Below, piece after piece: positions 43,084 to 52,995 of a stretch of 64,000 bases of DNA. Each line of letters opens with the position of its first letter. Positions within the stretch are counted from its first letter, which is position 1. The notes beneath the pieces were generated by a model. It saw only the letters and a list, made by a program, of their open reading frames with translations. It searched no databases and had not been told where the DNA came from. Location of the stretch: contig NZ_CP095390.1 of assembly GCF_023008585.1 (NCBI RefSeq), forward strand, positions 310,001 through 374,000, in the 5' to 3' direction. The DNA comes from Natribaculum breve (GTDB lineage: Archaea; Halobacteriota; Halobacteria; Halobacteriales; Natrialbaceae). The translations under genes were made by a program, and so were the position numbers.

Positions 43084-43090
43084 AAAAAAA
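43084..43090 (-). terminator. T7 run after rps2
   Basis: Seven consecutive T residues on the minus strand lie five bases beyond the rps2 stop codon, a plausible terminator for the long rps13-rps2 operon. The plus-strand cba operon ends just to the left. Confidence 0.5.
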
Positions 43091-43094
43091 CCGA

Positions 43095-43874
43095 TCAGAC
43101 CACGCTCTCGAAGTCCTCGAGCGAGTACGACGGCTCCGCGCCGCGGCGATCGAGGACCTCGTTGGCGAGCAGCCAGTAGACGACCGAGAGAGCCTTGCGA
43201 CCCTTGTTGTTCGTCGGGACGACGAGGTCGACGTTGCTGGTCTGGTTGTTCGAGTCACACATCGCGATGACCGGGATGCCCACGGTGATCGCTTCCTTGA
43301 CGGCCTGTGCGTCGCCGATCGGGTCCGTGACGACCACGACGTCGGGTTCGATGTAGCCGTCGTACTTGGGGTTCGTGAGCGTGCCGGGAATGAACCGGCC
43401 CGTCCGTGCGCGCGCGCCGACCGCTTCCGCGAACTTCTCGGCGGGGAAGCGACCGTACTGGCGCGAGGAGGTGACGAGGATCTGCTCGGGCGCGTAGTTC
43501 GCCAGGAAGTCCGCGGCCGTGCGGATGCGCTGGTCGGTCTTCGAGACGTCCAGCACGTAGAGCCCGTCGGTCCGGACGCGGTGGATGAACCGCTCCATGT
43601 CCTCGGTCTTCTGCTGGGTCCCGATGTGGACACCGGCTCCGAGGTAGTCCTCGACGGGGATGAGCAGGTCGGCCTCCTCGTCGGACATTACGTCGTCGTC
43701 GAGGCTCGGTCCCTCGTCTGCTTCGGCCTCGGCCTCTGCCTCGGCGTCCTGTTCGTCCGTGGGTTCGACGTCCTCGGAGGGTTCGGCGGCGGGGCCGGCT
43801 CCTTCGGCCGGCTCCTCGTCGATCTCCTCTTCGGCGGCGTCGAGCCCCTCCTGTTGTGCGTTGTCGTCAGTCAT
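43095..43874 (-). CDS. rps2: Ribosomal protein S2 with acidic N-terminal extension
   Basis: 259 residues. The S2 core begins near residue 70 ([21 protein letters not shown]) and includes [23 protein letters not shown] and [30 protein letters not shown]. The first 65 or so residues are almost pure Glu/Asp/Ala/Pro with an AEAEAEAEA repeat, an extension reported in haloarchaeal S2 and probably disordered. It overlaps eno by ATGA and ends the operon. Confidence 0.95.
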   Translation of the reverse strand: MTDDNAQQEGLDAAEEEIDEEPAEGAGPAAEPSEDVEPTDEQDAEAEAEAEADEGPSLDDDVMSDEEADLLIPVEDYLGAGVHIGTQQKTEDMERFIHRVRTDGLYVLDVSKTDQRIRTAADFLANYAPEQILVTSSRQYGRFPAEKFAEAVGARARTGRFIPGTLTNPKYDGYIEPDVVVVTDPIGDAQAVKEAITVGIPVIAMCDSNNQTSNVDLVVPTNNKGRKALSVVYWLLANEVLDRRGAEPSYSLEDFESVV

Positions 43875-45076
43875 GTCGCGTCGTCTGCGATTCGAATGAG
43901 CTCGTTGAGCTTTGCGGTTCGCTCGCCGCCGACGGCACCCGTCTTGATGTAGGGAGCGTCGGTCGCGACGGCGAGGTGTGCGATCGTCGCGTCTTCGGTC
44001 TCGCCAGACCGGTGGGAGACGACCGAGTCGTAGCCGTTGTGCGTCGCGAGTTCGATCGCGTCGAAGGCGTCGGTCAGCGTCCCGATCTGGTTGGGCTTGA
44101 TTAAGATGGCGTTGGCCGCGCCCTGTTCGATCCCCTCTGCGAGACGCTCGGTGTTCGTCACGAACAGGTCGTCACCACAGATGAGCGTCTGGTCGCCCAC
44201 GCGGTCGGTGAGTTCGGCGAACGCCTCGTAGTCGTCCTCGTCGAGCGGGTCCTCGACGTAGACGAGATCGTACTCCTCGACGAGTGAGGCGACGTACTCG
44301 ATCTGCTCGTCCGTGTCTCGAGTCCCGTCGCCGTACTCGTAGACGCCGGCGTCGGCGTCGTACATCTCGGAGGCCGCGACGTCGAGACCGAACTCGATCT
44401 CGAAGCCGACGTCGTCTTCGACCGTCGAGACGGCCTCGTCGACGATCTCGAACGCCTCTGCGTCGTCGATCGACGGCGCCCACGCGCCCTCGTCGCCCTT
44501 GCCGCAGGCTTCGCCGCGTTCCGCGAGCAGGTCGGCGACCTCCCCGTGGACTGCGGCGTTGGCGAAGACGGCGTCGGCGACGTTCGGCGCGCCGACGGGT
44601 GCCGCGAGGAACTCCTGGATGTCGGTCGCGTCGGCGGCGTGTTCGCCGCCACCGACGACGTTGCCGAGCGGGATCGGGAAGTTCTCGCCGCGGAACGTAC
44701 CGCCGAGGTGCTGGAACAGCGGCGCACCGAGCACGTCGGCACCCGCCTTCGCTGCGGCCATCGAGATCGCGACCGCGCTGTTCGCGCCGATCTCCGAGAA
44801 GTCGTCGGTGCCGTCTGCAGCGCGCAAGATCGCGTCGACTTCTCGCTGATTGCCCGCGTACGCCTCGCCGACGAGGCGCGGAACGGCGTGTTCGCGTGCC
44901 GCCGCGATCGCCTCGCCGGGTGGACGCTCGATCGCTTCGTACTCGCCCGTGCTCGCCCCCGAGGGAGCGGCCGCGCGACCGAAGCCACCACTCTCGGTGA
45001 GGACGTCGGCCTCGACGGTCGGGTTGCCCCGCGAGTCGAGCACTTCACGGAGCCGGACGTCGGTGATCAGCGTCAT
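43871..45076 (-). CDS. eno: Enolase
   Basis: 401 residues. Conserved elements: [24 protein letters not shown], the metal ligands in [36 protein letters not shown], and the catalytic Lys in [11 protein letters not shown] followed by [10 protein letters not shown]. It interconverts 2-phosphoglycerate and phosphoenolpyruvate. It overlaps rpoK and rps2 by four bases each, an archaeal gene order. Confidence 0.95.
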   Translation of the reverse strand: MTLITDVRLREVLDSRGNPTVEADVLTESGGFGRAAAPSGASTGEYEAIERPPGEAIAAAREHAVPRLVGEAYAGNQREVDAILRAADGTDDFSEIGANSAVAISMAAAKAGADVLGAPLFQHLGGTFRGENFPIPLGNVVGGGEHAADATDIQEFLAAPVGAPNVADAVFANAAVHGEVADLLAERGEACGKGDEGAWAPSIDDAEAFEIVDEAVSTVEDDVGFEIEFGLDVAASEMYDADAGVYEYGDGTRDTDEQIEYVASLVEEYDLVYVEDPLDEDDYEAFAELTDRVGDQTLICGDDLFVTNTERLAEGIEQGAANAILIKPNQIGTLTDAFDAIELATHNGYDSVVSHRSGETEDATIAHLAVATDAPYIKTGAVGGERTAKLNELIRIADDAT

Positions 45077-45252
45077 TGCCCACCTCGCTTGACGGTGAAG
45101 GGCAACACTCCCGCGTCGTACTCTTCGGCGGCGATCAGGATCGGCTCCGTCTGGTCGCTCTCGATCAGCACGGGTGCCCCGTGAGAGACCTGCAACGCTC
45201 TCGCACCGAGGATGCGTGCCTTCTCGTATCGGTTGTAGCGTTGTCCCTGCAT
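45073..45252 (-). CDS. rpoK: RNA polymerase subunit K (Rpo6)
   Basis: 59 residues from the ATG at 45252 to the TGA at 45073 (ATGA overlap with eno). It begins [20 protein letters not shown], the strongly conserved Rpb6/RpoK motif, followed by [20 protein letters not shown]. It helps assemble the polymerase around the largest subunit. It is short and easily missed, but is in the standard place between rpoN and eno. Confidence 0.95.
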   Translation of the reverse strand: MQGQRYNRYEKARILGARALQVSHGAPVLIESDQTEPILIAAEEYDAGVLPFTVKRGGQ

Positions 45253-45446
45253 TACTGGTATGGTGAGACGACGTCGACGAGGTCGGTGTGCGAGACGAGC
45301 ATCCGTCGACAGCAGTAGCGCTCGACGCCGAGGTCGTCCAGCACTTCCGCTGGATCCTCGTCGCCGTCTCGAGCGCGTGCTTTGAACTCCTCCCAGTGTT
45401 CGCCCACGACGTTACCGCACGTGAAACACCGGACCGGTACCATCAT
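45252..45446 (-). CDS. rpoN: RNA polymerase subunit N (Rpo10)
   Basis: 64 residues. The zinc site is CFTC (7-10) with the CC pair ([11 protein letters not shown]), as in Rpb10. It shares one base with the rpoK start (45252). It stabilises the D/L assembly platform of RNA polymerase. Confidence 0.95.
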   Translation of the reverse strand: MMVPVRCFTCGNVVGEHWEEFKARARDGDEDPAEVLDDLGVERYCCRRMLVSHTDLVDVVSPYQ

Positions 45447-45458
45447 GTCTGAATCACC

Positions 45459-45857
45459 TTAGCGGTAGGACTTCTGGTAGCGGGCCCGAGCGCCGGGACC
45501 GCCCCACTTCTTGGGTTCGGACTGGCGAACGTCGTTGACCAGCAGCGACCGGTCGAACTCCATGTAGGCGTCGCGGAGTTCGGCGTCGTTCGTGTACTGG
45601 ACGATGCCGCGTGCGATGGCGGTGCGGACGGCGTCGGCCTGTCCGCTGATGCCGCCGCCCTCGACGCGAACGTCGATGTCCATCTCGCTGCGCAGGTCTT
45701 CCCCGGCGATGCGGAACGGCTCGAGCATCTTCAGCCGGGACATCTCCGGTTCGACCAGCTCGACGGGCTGGGAGTTGATTCGCACGCGACCTTCGCCGTC
45801 GCGCACCGTCGCGCGAGCGACGGCCGTCTTCTTCTTTCCGCTCGTGTTCGTTACCAT
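45459..45857 (-). CDS. rps9: Ribosomal protein S9
   Basis: 132 residues; conserved [42 protein letters not shown] and the C-terminal [17 protein letters not shown], whose end reaches the P-site tRNA. It overlaps rpl13 by seven bases. Confidence 0.95.
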   Translation of the reverse strand: MVTNTSGKKKTAVARATVRDGEGRVRINSQPVELVEPEMSRLKMLEPFRIAGEDLRSEMDIDVRVEGGGISGQADAVRTAIARGIVQYTNDAELRDAYMEFDRSLLVNDVRQSEPKKWGGPGARARYQKSYR

Positions 45858-46333
45858 GTGACGTTAGCACCGAGTTGGTCAGAGACTTCGCCCAGGTGGA
45901 CGAAGCGGATGTTCGAGAGTCGATCCAGCGACGTTCCCTCGAGGATCTCGGCTTCGACGGCTTCGCCGTCTCCGCTTTGCGGACTCTGCGAGCCTGCGCT
46001 CTCCTCGTACGGGTTGCCGACGTACACGCGAACGTTCTCGAACGCCTCGCGACCGCGCTGTTTCTTGTACGGCAGCATACCCCGGATGGATCGCTTGAAG
46101 ATCGTGTCCGGTCGCTTGGGGTAGTACGGTCCGCTGTCGGACCCGAGCTGGAGCCGCGTGCGGTACGTCTCGAAGACGTCTTCTTTGTCGCCGGTGATGA
46201 CCGCGTCTTCCGCGTTCACGACCGCGACGCGCTCGCCCTCGAGGGCGCGCTCTGCGACCTGGCTCGCGACGCGACCCAGGATGCAGTCGCGGGCGTCGAC
46301 GACGACGTCTGCGTCGAATTCTGCGAGACTCAT
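45851..46333 (-). CDS. rpl13: Ribosomal protein L13
   Basis: 160 residues. The core includes [32 protein letters not shown] and [25 protein letters not shown]. An acidic, glutamine/serine-rich insertion ([18 protein letters not shown]) near 115-132 makes it longer than the usual ~145 residues. Start overlaps the rpl18e stop. Confidence 0.95.
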   Translation of the reverse strand: MSLAEFDADVVVDARDCILGRVASQVAERALEGERVAVVNAEDAVITGDKEDVFETYRTRLQLGSDSGPYYPKRPDTIFKRSIRGMLPYKKQRGREAFENVRVYVGNPYEESAGSQSPQSGDGEAVEAEILEGTSLDRLSNIRFVHLGEVSDQLGANVTW

Positions 46334-46683
46334 CGAATCACCCGAACGTCAGATCCGTCTGGATTCTCTTCGAGCAGCTGCTCGAGCGGTACCGACTCGC
46401 CGACCTGGTCGATCTTCGTCTCTGCCGACGACGAGAAGTCGACGGCGGCGACAGTCACGTTCTTTTGCAACGCGCCGCTTCCCAGCACCTTGCCGGGAAC
46501 GACGACTGTCTCTTCTTCGCGTGCGTATCGTTCGATCCGCCCCAGGTTCACCTCTGCGTGAGTGCGACGGGGCTTCTCGAGCCGATCCGCAACGTCTCGC
46601 CAGACGTCGGCGTCCGTTTCGCGGGACGTCGACTTCAGCTCGGCGATGAGATCGTTGAGCCTCGGGTTCGTTTTACTACTCAT
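46330..46683 (-). CDS. rpl18e: Ribosomal protein L18e
   Basis: 117 residues matching L18e ([39 protein letters not shown]). It lies directly behind tRNA-Leu and ahead of rpl13, the common euryarchaeal order. Confidence 0.95.
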   Translation of the reverse strand: MSSKTNPRLNDLIAELKSTSRETDADVWRDVADRLEKPRRTHAEVNLGRIERYAREEETVVVPGKVLGSGALQKNVTVAAVDFSSSAETKIDQVGESVPLEQLLEENPDGSDVRVIR

Positions 46684-46746
46684 TGATGTCCTCCAAATGT
46701 GGAAGTGGCGACTACACGGGGTGCAGTCGAAGTCACGGAGAAGTGA

Positions 46747-46831
46747 TGCAGGGAGCAGGATTTGAACCTGCGGACTCCTACGAGACAGCGCCCTGAACGC
46801 TGCGCCGTTGGCCAGACTTGGCTATCCCTGC
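46747..46831 (-). tRNA. tRNA-Leu (CAG anticodon)
   Basis: 85 bases with a long variable arm. Acceptor GCAGGGA pairs with TCCCTGC, discriminator A. The anticodon stem CAGCG/CGCTG encloses TTCAGGG, giving CAG. The T-arm is GCAGG-TTCAAAT-CCTGC. CCA is not encoded. It sits inside the ribosomal operon between rpoD and rpl18e. Confidence 0.95.
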
Positions 46832-46959
46832 TCGCACTTCCGTCTACTGGGTGCCCCTTCAAACCCCTTTCGATTCGAGCCGATCTCGAGCGGTCGCCAG
46901 CCTCGTAGCTCGCGGCACCGGCGACCGACGTCTCGTGGGGTGAGAGGCGGAAAGTCATT

Positions 46960-47709
46960 CTATAGCTGTACTGCTTCTTCGAGTTCGATCGCGCGAGCCT
47001 CGATCGAGTCGACGGCTCGCGTGACCAGTTCGTCGACCGTGAACGACCCGTCGGTCTCGACGTGGAAGACGAAGGCGTTCGGAACGTCTTCGACGCGGAC
47101 CTCCTTCCCCGGGTACCGGTTCGTGAGGTCGTGGTCGAACTCGCTCGTCGGAACGAGTTCGCCGTCTTCTTCGATCACGCCGCGGACGATCCGACGCTCC
47201 TGTTCTTCGAACTCGGGGACGTCGTCGCCGACCTCCACGCGCTGGAGGTGGCGGTAGCCGACCGCGACCCCGCCCTGGTGTTTGGCGTGGTCTTTGCCCC
47301 GGTTTAAGACGGCGTCGGCCTCTGCCTCGAGGCGCTGGTCGTCTTTGAGTTCGATGATCGGGACGTTCTCGTCGGCCGGCTGGACGAGGTCGTCGCTCGA
47401 GACGAGGTCGCCCGAGTAGGCGGTCGCCGGGCCTTCGACGTCGATCGAGAGGGTGACGGTGTCATCCTCGGTGAACTCGCCTTCCGGGGGCGTCGTCAGC
47501 GGGACGAGCCCGAGTCGCAAGGCGAGTTGCTCGTCGAACATGACCGACGAGTTCTCGACGAACCTGACGGTGTCGATGGCCATGGTGGGGACGTCCGCGA
47601 TCATCGCCCGGCGGATGCCGTTGGCGAACGCGGGCGTAACCCCGCGGACGAGAAATCGCGCCTTGCGATCCTCGCGTTCGACGAACTCGACGTCGTACTC
47701 CTCGGTCAT
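46960..47709 (-). CDS. rpoD: RNA polymerase subunit D (Rpo3)
   Basis: 249 residues. It has the alpha-subunit-like dimerisation domain ([56 protein letters not shown]) and a middle domain. Haloarchaeal D subunits lack the iron-sulfur cluster cysteines, and none are visible here. It pairs with subunit L and nucleates polymerase assembly. Confidence 0.95.
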   Translation of the reverse strand: MTEEYDVEFVEREDRKARFLVRGVTPAFANGIRRAMIADVPTMAIDTVRFVENSSVMFDEQLALRLGLVPLTTPPEGEFTEDDTVTLSIDVEGPATAYSGDLVSSDDLVQPADENVPIIELKDDQRLEAEADAVLNRGKDHAKHQGGVAVGYRHLQRVEVGDDVPEFEEQERRIVRGVIEEDGELVPTSEFDHDLTNRYPGKEVRVEDVPNAFVFHVETDGSFTVDELVTRAVDSIEARAIELEEAVQL

Positions 47710-47712
47710 GAT

Positions 47713-48102
47713 CTAGTAGCCGCCCTTGCCTTTCGGTGCGCGCGATCCGTCGTGTGGGATCGGCGTGACGTCTTCGATTCGACCGATCTCGATGCCCGAG
47801 CGGGCGAGCGCGCGGATCGTCGCCTGCGCGCCCGGCCCGGGGGACTTCTGGAGGTTGCCGCCCGGACCACGGACGCGAACGTGCAGGCCCGTGATGCCGG
47901 CAGCTTTGATCTCCTCGGCGACGGACTCGGCCATCTGCATGGCCGCGTACGGCGACGCCTCGTCGCGGTTCTGCTTGACCGCCGTCCCACCGGAGGACTT
48001 GGCGATCGTCTCCGCGCCCGTGAGGTCGGTCACGGTCATGACGGTGTTGTTGAACGATGCGTGCACGTGGGCGATGCCCCACTTTTCGTCGTCTTGACTC
48101 AT
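47713..48102 (-). CDS. rps11: Ribosomal protein S11
   Basis: 129 residues; [56 protein letters not shown] and [19 protein letters not shown] are all conserved. It lies in the platform of the small subunit. Stop is three bases before the rpoD start. Confidence 0.95.
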   Translation of the reverse strand: MSQDDEKWGIAHVHASFNNTVMTVTDLTGAETIAKSSGGTAVKQNRDEASPYAAMQMAESVAEEIKAAGITGLHVRVRGPGGNLQKSPGPGAQATIRALARSGIEIGRIEDVTPIPHDGSRAPKGKGGY

Positions 48103-48624
48103 TTATTGACCCTCCGCGCGTTCCGGGTGGAGTTCGTCCGCGAGCGGACTGTTCTCGTCGAACGCGACGAGGTCTTCCTCGTCGACGTCGACGACGTACG
48201 ACGGGACCCGCTGGCGCTGCTCGCCGAGCACGACGTGGCCGTGCGTGATGAACTGCCGGGCCTGCTGGGTCGTGTTGGCCAGCCCCTTGCGGTAGACGAC
48301 CGTCTGCAGTCGGCGCTCGAGAACGTCTTCGATCTCGAGACCGAGGACGTCGCCGAGGCCGTCTTCCTCGTCGAGGATGCCGACGCGCTTGAGTCGGCCG
48401 AGGAACTCCTCGGAGCGACGCTGGACCGTCTCGTCGCCCTGGGCCTGTCCGAGCAGGGCGCGGGCCTCGCGCCGGTAGGAGCGAAGTTCGGACTGGGCGC
48501 GCCAGAGCTCTTCTTTGTTCTTGAGTCCGTAGCGGTCGAGAAGCGAGTGCTCGGTGGCGATGCGTTCACCCTGGTACGGGTGATTCGGCGTCTCGTACTG
48601 TTTGGTGTCGGTTCCGAGCGGCAT
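48103..48624 (-). CDS. rps4: Ribosomal protein S4
   Basis: 173 residues; KQYETPNHPYQGERIATEHSL, the S4 RNA-binding domain (LERRLQTVVYRKGLANTTQQARQFITHGHVVL) and DEEDLVAFDENSPLADELHPER. It is a primary 16S binding protein and here directly abuts rps11 and rps13 (one base shared at 48624). Confidence 0.95.
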   Translation of the reverse strand: MPLGTDTKQYETPNHPYQGERIATEHSLLDRYGLKNKEELWRAQSELRSYRREARALLGQAQGDETVQRRSEEFLGRLKRVGILDEEDGLGDVLGLEIEDVLERRLQTVVYRKGLANTTQQARQFITHGHVVLGEQRQRVPSYVVDVDEEDLVAFDENSPLADELHPERAEGQ

Positions 48625-49136
48625 TATTCACCACCCTCTTCGCCGCCTTCGGCTTCTTCTTCGCGGATCTCCTCGACGTTGACCCCGATGGTGCCCTCCG
48701 TACGACCGGTGGACTTCGTCCGCTGTCCGCGGACCTTCTGGCCGCGCTTGTGGCGGACGCCCTTGTAGGAGTCGATCATCTTCATCCGGTTGATGTCGTG
48801 CTGTCGCGTCAGCTGGAGATCGTTGCCGATCTCGTGGGTCGTTTCGCCGGTGTAGAAGTCCCGCTGGCGGTTGGTGAGCCACTCGGGTACCTCGTCGGCG
48901 TAGTTCTCTACGAGTTCGACGACCTCGTCGATCTGGTCGTCCTCGAGTCGGCCGAACGTCGACGTTCGGTCGACACCCGCCTCTTCGGCGATGATTCGGG
49001 CGGTTCGGCGACCGATCCCGTTCATCTCCGAGAGCGAGCGCTCGACGCTTTTCGTCCCGTCGAGGTCGGTCTGACCGATCCGGACGAAGTATCGAAGGTC
49101 GTCGTCCTCCTGTTGTTGAGGTTCTTCCTCGCTCAT
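48624..49136 (-). CDS. rps13: Ribosomal protein S13
   Basis: 170 residues from the ATG at 49136. Acidic Glu/Gln-rich N terminus, then LRYFVRIGQTDLDGTKSVERSL, the helix-two-turn-helix NGIGRRTARIIAEEAGV, YKGVRHKRGQKVRGQRTKSTG and an acidic tail. Head-of-operon protein, immediately behind tRNA-Ser. Confidence 0.95.
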   Translation of the reverse strand: MSEEEPQQQEDDDLRYFVRIGQTDLDGTKSVERSLSEMNGIGRRTARIIAEEAGVDRTSTFGRLEDDQIDEVVELVENYADEVPEWLTNRQRDFYTGETTHEIGNDLQLTRQHDINRMKMIDSYKGVRHKRGQKVRGQRTKSTGRTEGTIGVNVEEIREEEAEGGEEGGE

Positions 49137-49210
49137 GTGTCGTGTATCTGTGTCTGTTGTGCGCGCGTTGCGAGTACCGGCGGAAAGCCGCCGGTGTGGT
49201 CTGAATCCGA

Positions 49211-49293
49211 CGTCGTGGCGGGGATTCGAACCCCGGAGGCTTGACGCCACATGGTTAGCAACCATGCGCCTTGGGCCGCTTGGCTACCACGAC
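49211..49293 (-). tRNA. tRNA-Ser (GCT anticodon)
   Basis: 83 bases with a long variable arm. Acceptor GTCGTGG pairs with CCACGAC, discriminator G. The stem CATGG/CCATG encloses TTGCTAA, giving GCT. The T-arm is CGGGG-TTCGAAT-CCCCG. It lies at the head of the ribosomal operon, 74 bases before rps13. Confidence 0.95.
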
Positions 49294-49370
49294 TCGCGTC
49301 TATCGTCGCCCTTCCGGACTCGGGGACGCGTCCCCTGCAGCGTATTGCACTCGAACGTACCCGCGTGGGG

Positions 49371-49378
49371 TACTTAAG
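49371..49378 (-). promoter_or_regulatory. TATA box of the tRNA-Ser/ribosomal operon
   Basis: The minus strand reads CTTAAGTA with a preceding purine-rich BRE-like CGTTGCG. Transcription would start near 49347, ahead of the tRNA-Ser gene and rps13. This looks like the main promoter of the whole unit. Confidence 0.55.
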
Positions 49379-49495
49379 CGCAACGAAAGTTCGGTCGCCC
49401 GGTGACCGTCTGCCTGCCGTCCTCGCGTTGGCTGTGTAATGTCAACGCGATCCACTGCAATTTATCACCACCGAACTGATACTCCGACTAGACAG

Positions 49496-50425
49496 GTGTC
49501 CCCGAACGACTTCCTGGGACGGCTCGCCGTCGCTGTGCTGGGTATCGTCGCCGTCGGCATGGCCGCGGCGACCGTCTCCGACACGCTCGAGGTCGGCGGA
49601 TCCGGCGGCTTCGGAGCCGACGGCGGCTCCGGCTCCGGCTACGCACCGCCGGCCGACGACCCCTCCGCAGGCGGCAGTTTCCCGGCCTTCCTCGAGTACC
49701 TCCTCGCCGCGCTCGTCGTCTTGCTGGCGCTCGCGCTCGCCTGGTACCTCCTCGTCCACCGACGGGAACTGGTCAAGATCCTCGCGGTGGTCCTCGTGAT
49801 CAGCGTCGTCGTCACCGCCATCGTCCTCGCGCTCTCGCAACTCGACTGGGACAGTGCGATGAACGCGACGCCAGAAACGCCGGCGGCGAACGAAACTCCT
49901 GGCGGCTCGCCGGGCGACGGCGAGGGCGAGACGCTCCCGATCTCGCTCGCTCCGGTCTTCGCCGTCCTCGCGGTCGTCGCCGCGATTTTCGCAGGCGCGC
50001 TCGTCGTCAGTCGCGACGGCGACGAACGAGGCGTGACCGCCGACGTCGGGTCGGATTCGACGACCGAGGACGTCGCCGCAGTCGGTGCCGCCGCCGGCCG
50101 GGCGGCCGAACGGATCGAGGGCGACGACGCGTCCGACGCCCTCGACAACGAGATCTACCGCGCCTGGCGCGACATGACTCGACTCCTCGAGGTCGACCGA
50201 CCCGAGACGAGCACGCCGGGCGAGTTCGCGACCGCCGCGGTCGCAGCAGGGATGGACCGCGCGCACGTGAACGAACTCACTCGACTGTTCGAGGACGTCC
50301 GGTACGGCCACGCAGAACCGACCGCGGAACTGGAGTCGCGGGCCGTCGCCGTCCTGCGGGAGATCGAGGCGGCGTACGCCGACGAAGACGACGAGACGGC
50401 GGGAACGCGTGGTGACGAGCCGTGA
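49496..50425 (+). CDS. DUF4129-domain membrane protein
   Basis: 309 residues from the GTG at 49496. A TATA-like TTTATCA (49461-49467) puts the transcript start close to this GTG; the ATG at 49439 lies upstream of that TATA. Three membrane helices (about 9-27, 70-90 and 150-175) are separated by glycine/serine- and proline-rich loops. The cytoplasmic C terminus (EIYRAWRDMTRLLEVDRPETSTPGEFATAA) is the DUF4129 motif, a transglutaminase-associated domain. It overlaps the DUF58 gene by GTGA. These trios usually accompany a MoxR ATPase, which is not visible here. Confidence 0.75.
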   Translation: MSPNDFLGRLAVAVLGIVAVGMAAATVSDTLEVGGSGGFGADGGSGSGYAPPADDPSAGGSFPAFLEYLLAALVVLLALALAWYLLVHRRELVKILAVVLVISVVVTAIVLALSQLDWDSAMNATPETPAANETPGGSPGDGEGETLPISLAPVFAVLAVVAAIFAGALVVSRDGDERGVTADVGSDSTTEDVAAVGAAAGRAAERIEGDDASDALDNEIYRAWRDMTRLLEVDRPETSTPGEFATAAVAAGMDRAHVNELTRLFEDVRYGHAEPTAELESRAVAVLREIEAAYADEDDETAGTRGDEP

Positions 50426-52377
50426 GCGCGAGTCGTCGCTCGCTCGCCCTCCTGGCTGGCGTCCTCGCGTTCGCCGGTGCCGTCGCCGTCCTCGCGGGGG
50501 TCGTCGCGGTCGGGATGGTCCAGGGAACGATCCCGCTCGTCGGTATCCTTGCCGTCTTCGCGGCGGTGAGCGCGATGTTCCGACGACGGACGGCCGTCGA
50601 TCGGACCGAGACGCCCGACCCCGAGCGGCGGCGGCACGTTCCGGTCCCCGGCGACGACCTCCTCGAGACGGTCGACCAGTTTCGCTCGAGCGAGTTCGGG
50701 TTCACGCCCACGACTCGCCGGATCACTGCCGGACTGCGCAGCGCGGCGGCCGCCGTCCTGACGCGGTTCGAGGGGCTCTCGGCCGACGAGGCTCGCGAAC
50801 GGATCGAAGACGGGACGTGGACCGACGACCCACACGCCGCGGCCTTCCTCTCGCCGACCCTCGAGGAGCCAGGACGGCCGCTTCGAGAGCGAATCGCCGC
50901 GACGCTCGGCAGGACGTCGACGTTCCGGACCGGCGTGCGACGGACCGCCGCCGCCGTCGCGTCGATCGGGTACGGCGACCGAGACGGATCGACCGGGACG
51001 GTCCCCCGGTACGACGCCGAACGCGAGTCGGTCACCACTCGAACGACGTCCGACGACGTCACCGGGACGGCGACCCGGACGAGTCGGTCGACGGGCTACT
51101 GGACCGGGATCGGGACCGTCGCCCTCCTCGCGATCGGTCTCGGCGCGCTCGCCGAATCGTCGGCGGTCGTCCTCGCAGGCGTCGTCGGCGTCGGCTACGC
51201 GGGCTTCGCGCGGACGAGCGAACCGCCGGTCCCCGAGATCGACCTCGAGCGGACGACGGACGACGACTCGCCGGAACCCGGCGACGAGGTCGCGGTTACG
51301 GTGACGATCACCAACGAGGGCGGGACGCTGCTGCCAGACCTCCGGTTCGTCGACGGCGTTCCGTCCGGCCTGTCCGTGACCGACGGCTCCGCGCGACTCG
51401 GTACTGCCCTCCGTCCCGGCGAGTCGGTCACGCTCGAGTACACCGTCACCGCCCGCCGCGGCAGGCACACGTTCGATCCAGCGCTCGTACTCACCCGCGA
51501 CCTCTCGCGTGCGACCGAGCGCGAGACGCTCGTCGCCGAGGAGACGACGCTCGTCAGCGAACCGATCTCGCGTCCGACGGCGACGCCGGTCCCGCTCCGG
51601 GCCGCGGCGGCGACGTTCGCCGGTCGGCTCTCGACCGCCGACGGCGGCTCCGGGACCGAGTTTCACTCCGTCCGGGAGTACCGCAAGACCGATCCGCTGA
51701 ACCGCGTCGACTGGAACCGCCACGCCCGGACCGGCGACCTCGCGACCCTCGAGTTCCACGAGGAACGGGCGGCCCGCGTGCTCGTCCTCGTCGACGCGCG
51801 CGAGGCGGCTTACCTCGCCCCGGAACCCGACGCCGCCCACGCGGTCGACCGCTCGGTCGAGGCCGCGGGTCGGATCGCGGCCTCGCTCCTCGAGGACGGC
51901 GACGCGGTCGGGCTCGCGGCGCTCGGACCGACGTCACGTCCGGACGGTTCCGACGCGGACGAGCCGTGCTGGCTCGCGCCGTCGTCGGATCGCCACCACC
52001 GGACACGGCTGCGCGAGTCGCTGGCGGCTCACCCCCAGTTCTCGACGCTGCCGCCCGAACGACGGGCGCAGTGGCTCGGGCAGTTGCGGGCGATCCGTCG
52101 GCGGCTGTCGGCCGAGACGCAGGTCGTCTTGCTCACGCCGCTCTGTGACCAGGGATCGGCAGACGTCGCGCGACGGCTCGACGCCCGCGGCCACGCGGTC
52201 ACGGTCGTCAGCCCCGACCCGACGACAGACCGGACGACGAGCCAGCAACTCGCGCGCGTCGGCCGTCGCATCCGGCGGTTCGACCTCCAGCGGGCCGGCG
52301 TTCCGGTCGTCGACTGGCGTGCCGAGGAGACGATCGACGAGGCGTTCGCCCGGACGAACGCCGGTGGTCGCCGGTGA
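50422..52377 (+). CDS. DUF58-domain membrane protein with C-terminal von Willebrand-like part
   Basis: 651 residues from the GTG at 50422 (GTGA overlap). Membrane segments near the N terminus and around residues 230-260 are followed by a DUF11/CARDB-like extracellular domain (EVAVTVTITNEGGTLLPDLRFVDG). The DUF58 core comes next (GTEFHSVREYRKTDPLNRVDWNRHARTG and ARVLVLVDAREAAY, a MIDAS-like Asp), then a vWA-type end. Family members work with MoxR-type AAA ATPases in envelope or protein-assembly tasks. Confidence 0.75.
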   Translation: MSASRRSLALLAGVLAFAGAVAVLAGVVAVGMVQGTIPLVGILAVFAAVSAMFRRRTAVDRTETPDPERRRHVPVPGDDLLETVDQFRSSEFGFTPTTRRITAGLRSAAAAVLTRFEGLSADEARERIEDGTWTDDPHAAAFLSPTLEEPGRPLRERIAATLGRTSTFRTGVRRTAAAVASIGYGDRDGSTGTVPRYDAERESVTTRTTSDDVTGTATRTSRSTGYWTGIGTVALLAIGLGALAESSAVVLAGVVGVGYAGFARTSEPPVPEIDLERTTDDDSPEPGDEVAVTVTITNEGGTLLPDLRFVDGVPSGLSVTDGSARLGTALRPGESVTLEYTVTARRGRHTFDPALVLTRDLSRATERETLVAEETTLVSEPISRPTATPVPLRAAAATFAGRLSTADGGSGTEFHSVREYRKTDPLNRVDWNRHARTGDLATLEFHEERAARVLVLVDAREAAYLAPEPDAAHAVDRSVEAAGRIAASLLEDGDAVGLAALGPTSRPDGSDADEPCWLAPSSDRHHRTRLRESLAAHPQFSTLPPERRAQWLGQLRAIRRRLSAETQVVLLTPLCDQGSADVARRLDARGHAVTVVSPDPTTDRTTSQQLARVGRRIRRFDLQRAGVPVVDWRAEETIDEAFARTNAGGRR

Positions 52378-52898
52378 GCGAGATCACCCGCCGGCCGACG
52401 ACGGTCACGAGTGCGGTCGCGGTCGTCGCGGCGGTCGTCGCCCTCGCCGCCAGCGCCGGTTCGACGTCCGGGCTCGTCTTCGGGTTCGTCGGCGTGGAGA
52501 CCGTTTCCGTCGGGGTGACTCGAGGACGCCGGCGGGCCGTCGACGGCGGCGCGCTCGCGCTCTTTCTCGGCGTCGTCGCGAGCGGGCTCGCCGGGGACGC
52601 CGTCGAGGCGACCCTGCTCGGAACCGTCGGAACGGTCCTGGCGTGGGACTGCGGCCAGAGCGCGGTCGACCTCGGGGAGCAACTCGGCCGCGAGGCGGAC
52701 ACGTGGCGACTCGAGGCCGTCCACGCCGGCTCGAGTCTGCTGGTCGGGCTGACGGCTGCGACGATCGGGTACGCGGTGTACGTCGTCGCTGGCGGCGGCC
52801 AGCCGGTCGCGGCTGTCGTCCTGTTGTTGACCGCGGCGATCCTCGTCACGATCGGCCTGGGAACGGAGCGCGTTCGACGCGACGGCACTCGCCGGTAG
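52374..52898 (+). CDS. Small membrane protein of the DUF4129/DUF58 cluster (DUF7519-like)
   Basis: 174 residues from a GTG at 52374 overlapping the previous stop (GTGA). About five hydrophobic helices are present, with few charged residues apart from an acidic/histidine region (SAVDLGEQLGREADTWRLEAVHAG). Genes in this position in haloarchaea are named DUF7519 as I recall. It is the last gene of the trio and probably a structural partner of the DUF58 protein. Confidence 0.6.
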   Translation: MSEITRRPTTVTSAVAVVAAVVALAASAGSTSGLVFGFVGVETVSVGVTRGRRRAVDGGALALFLGVVASGLAGDAVEATLLGTVGTVLAWDCGQSAVDLGEQLGREADTWRLEAVHAGSSLLVGLTAATIGYAVYVVAGGGQPVAAVVLLLTAAILVTIGLGTERVRRDGTRR

Positions 52899-52995
52899 GA
52901 CGCGCGTCGTCGGTAGCGGACCGGGACGTTCGCGCCGTCGATAACGGACGGCCAGTCGCCGAGATATCAGGGTGCGTAACTGAATCGGAACAGAA

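Noticed and set aside
46680..46958. 92-residue open frame across tRNA-Leu
   Set aside because: It reads through the tRNA gene and its translation shows the typical tRNA-derived string; not a protein gene.
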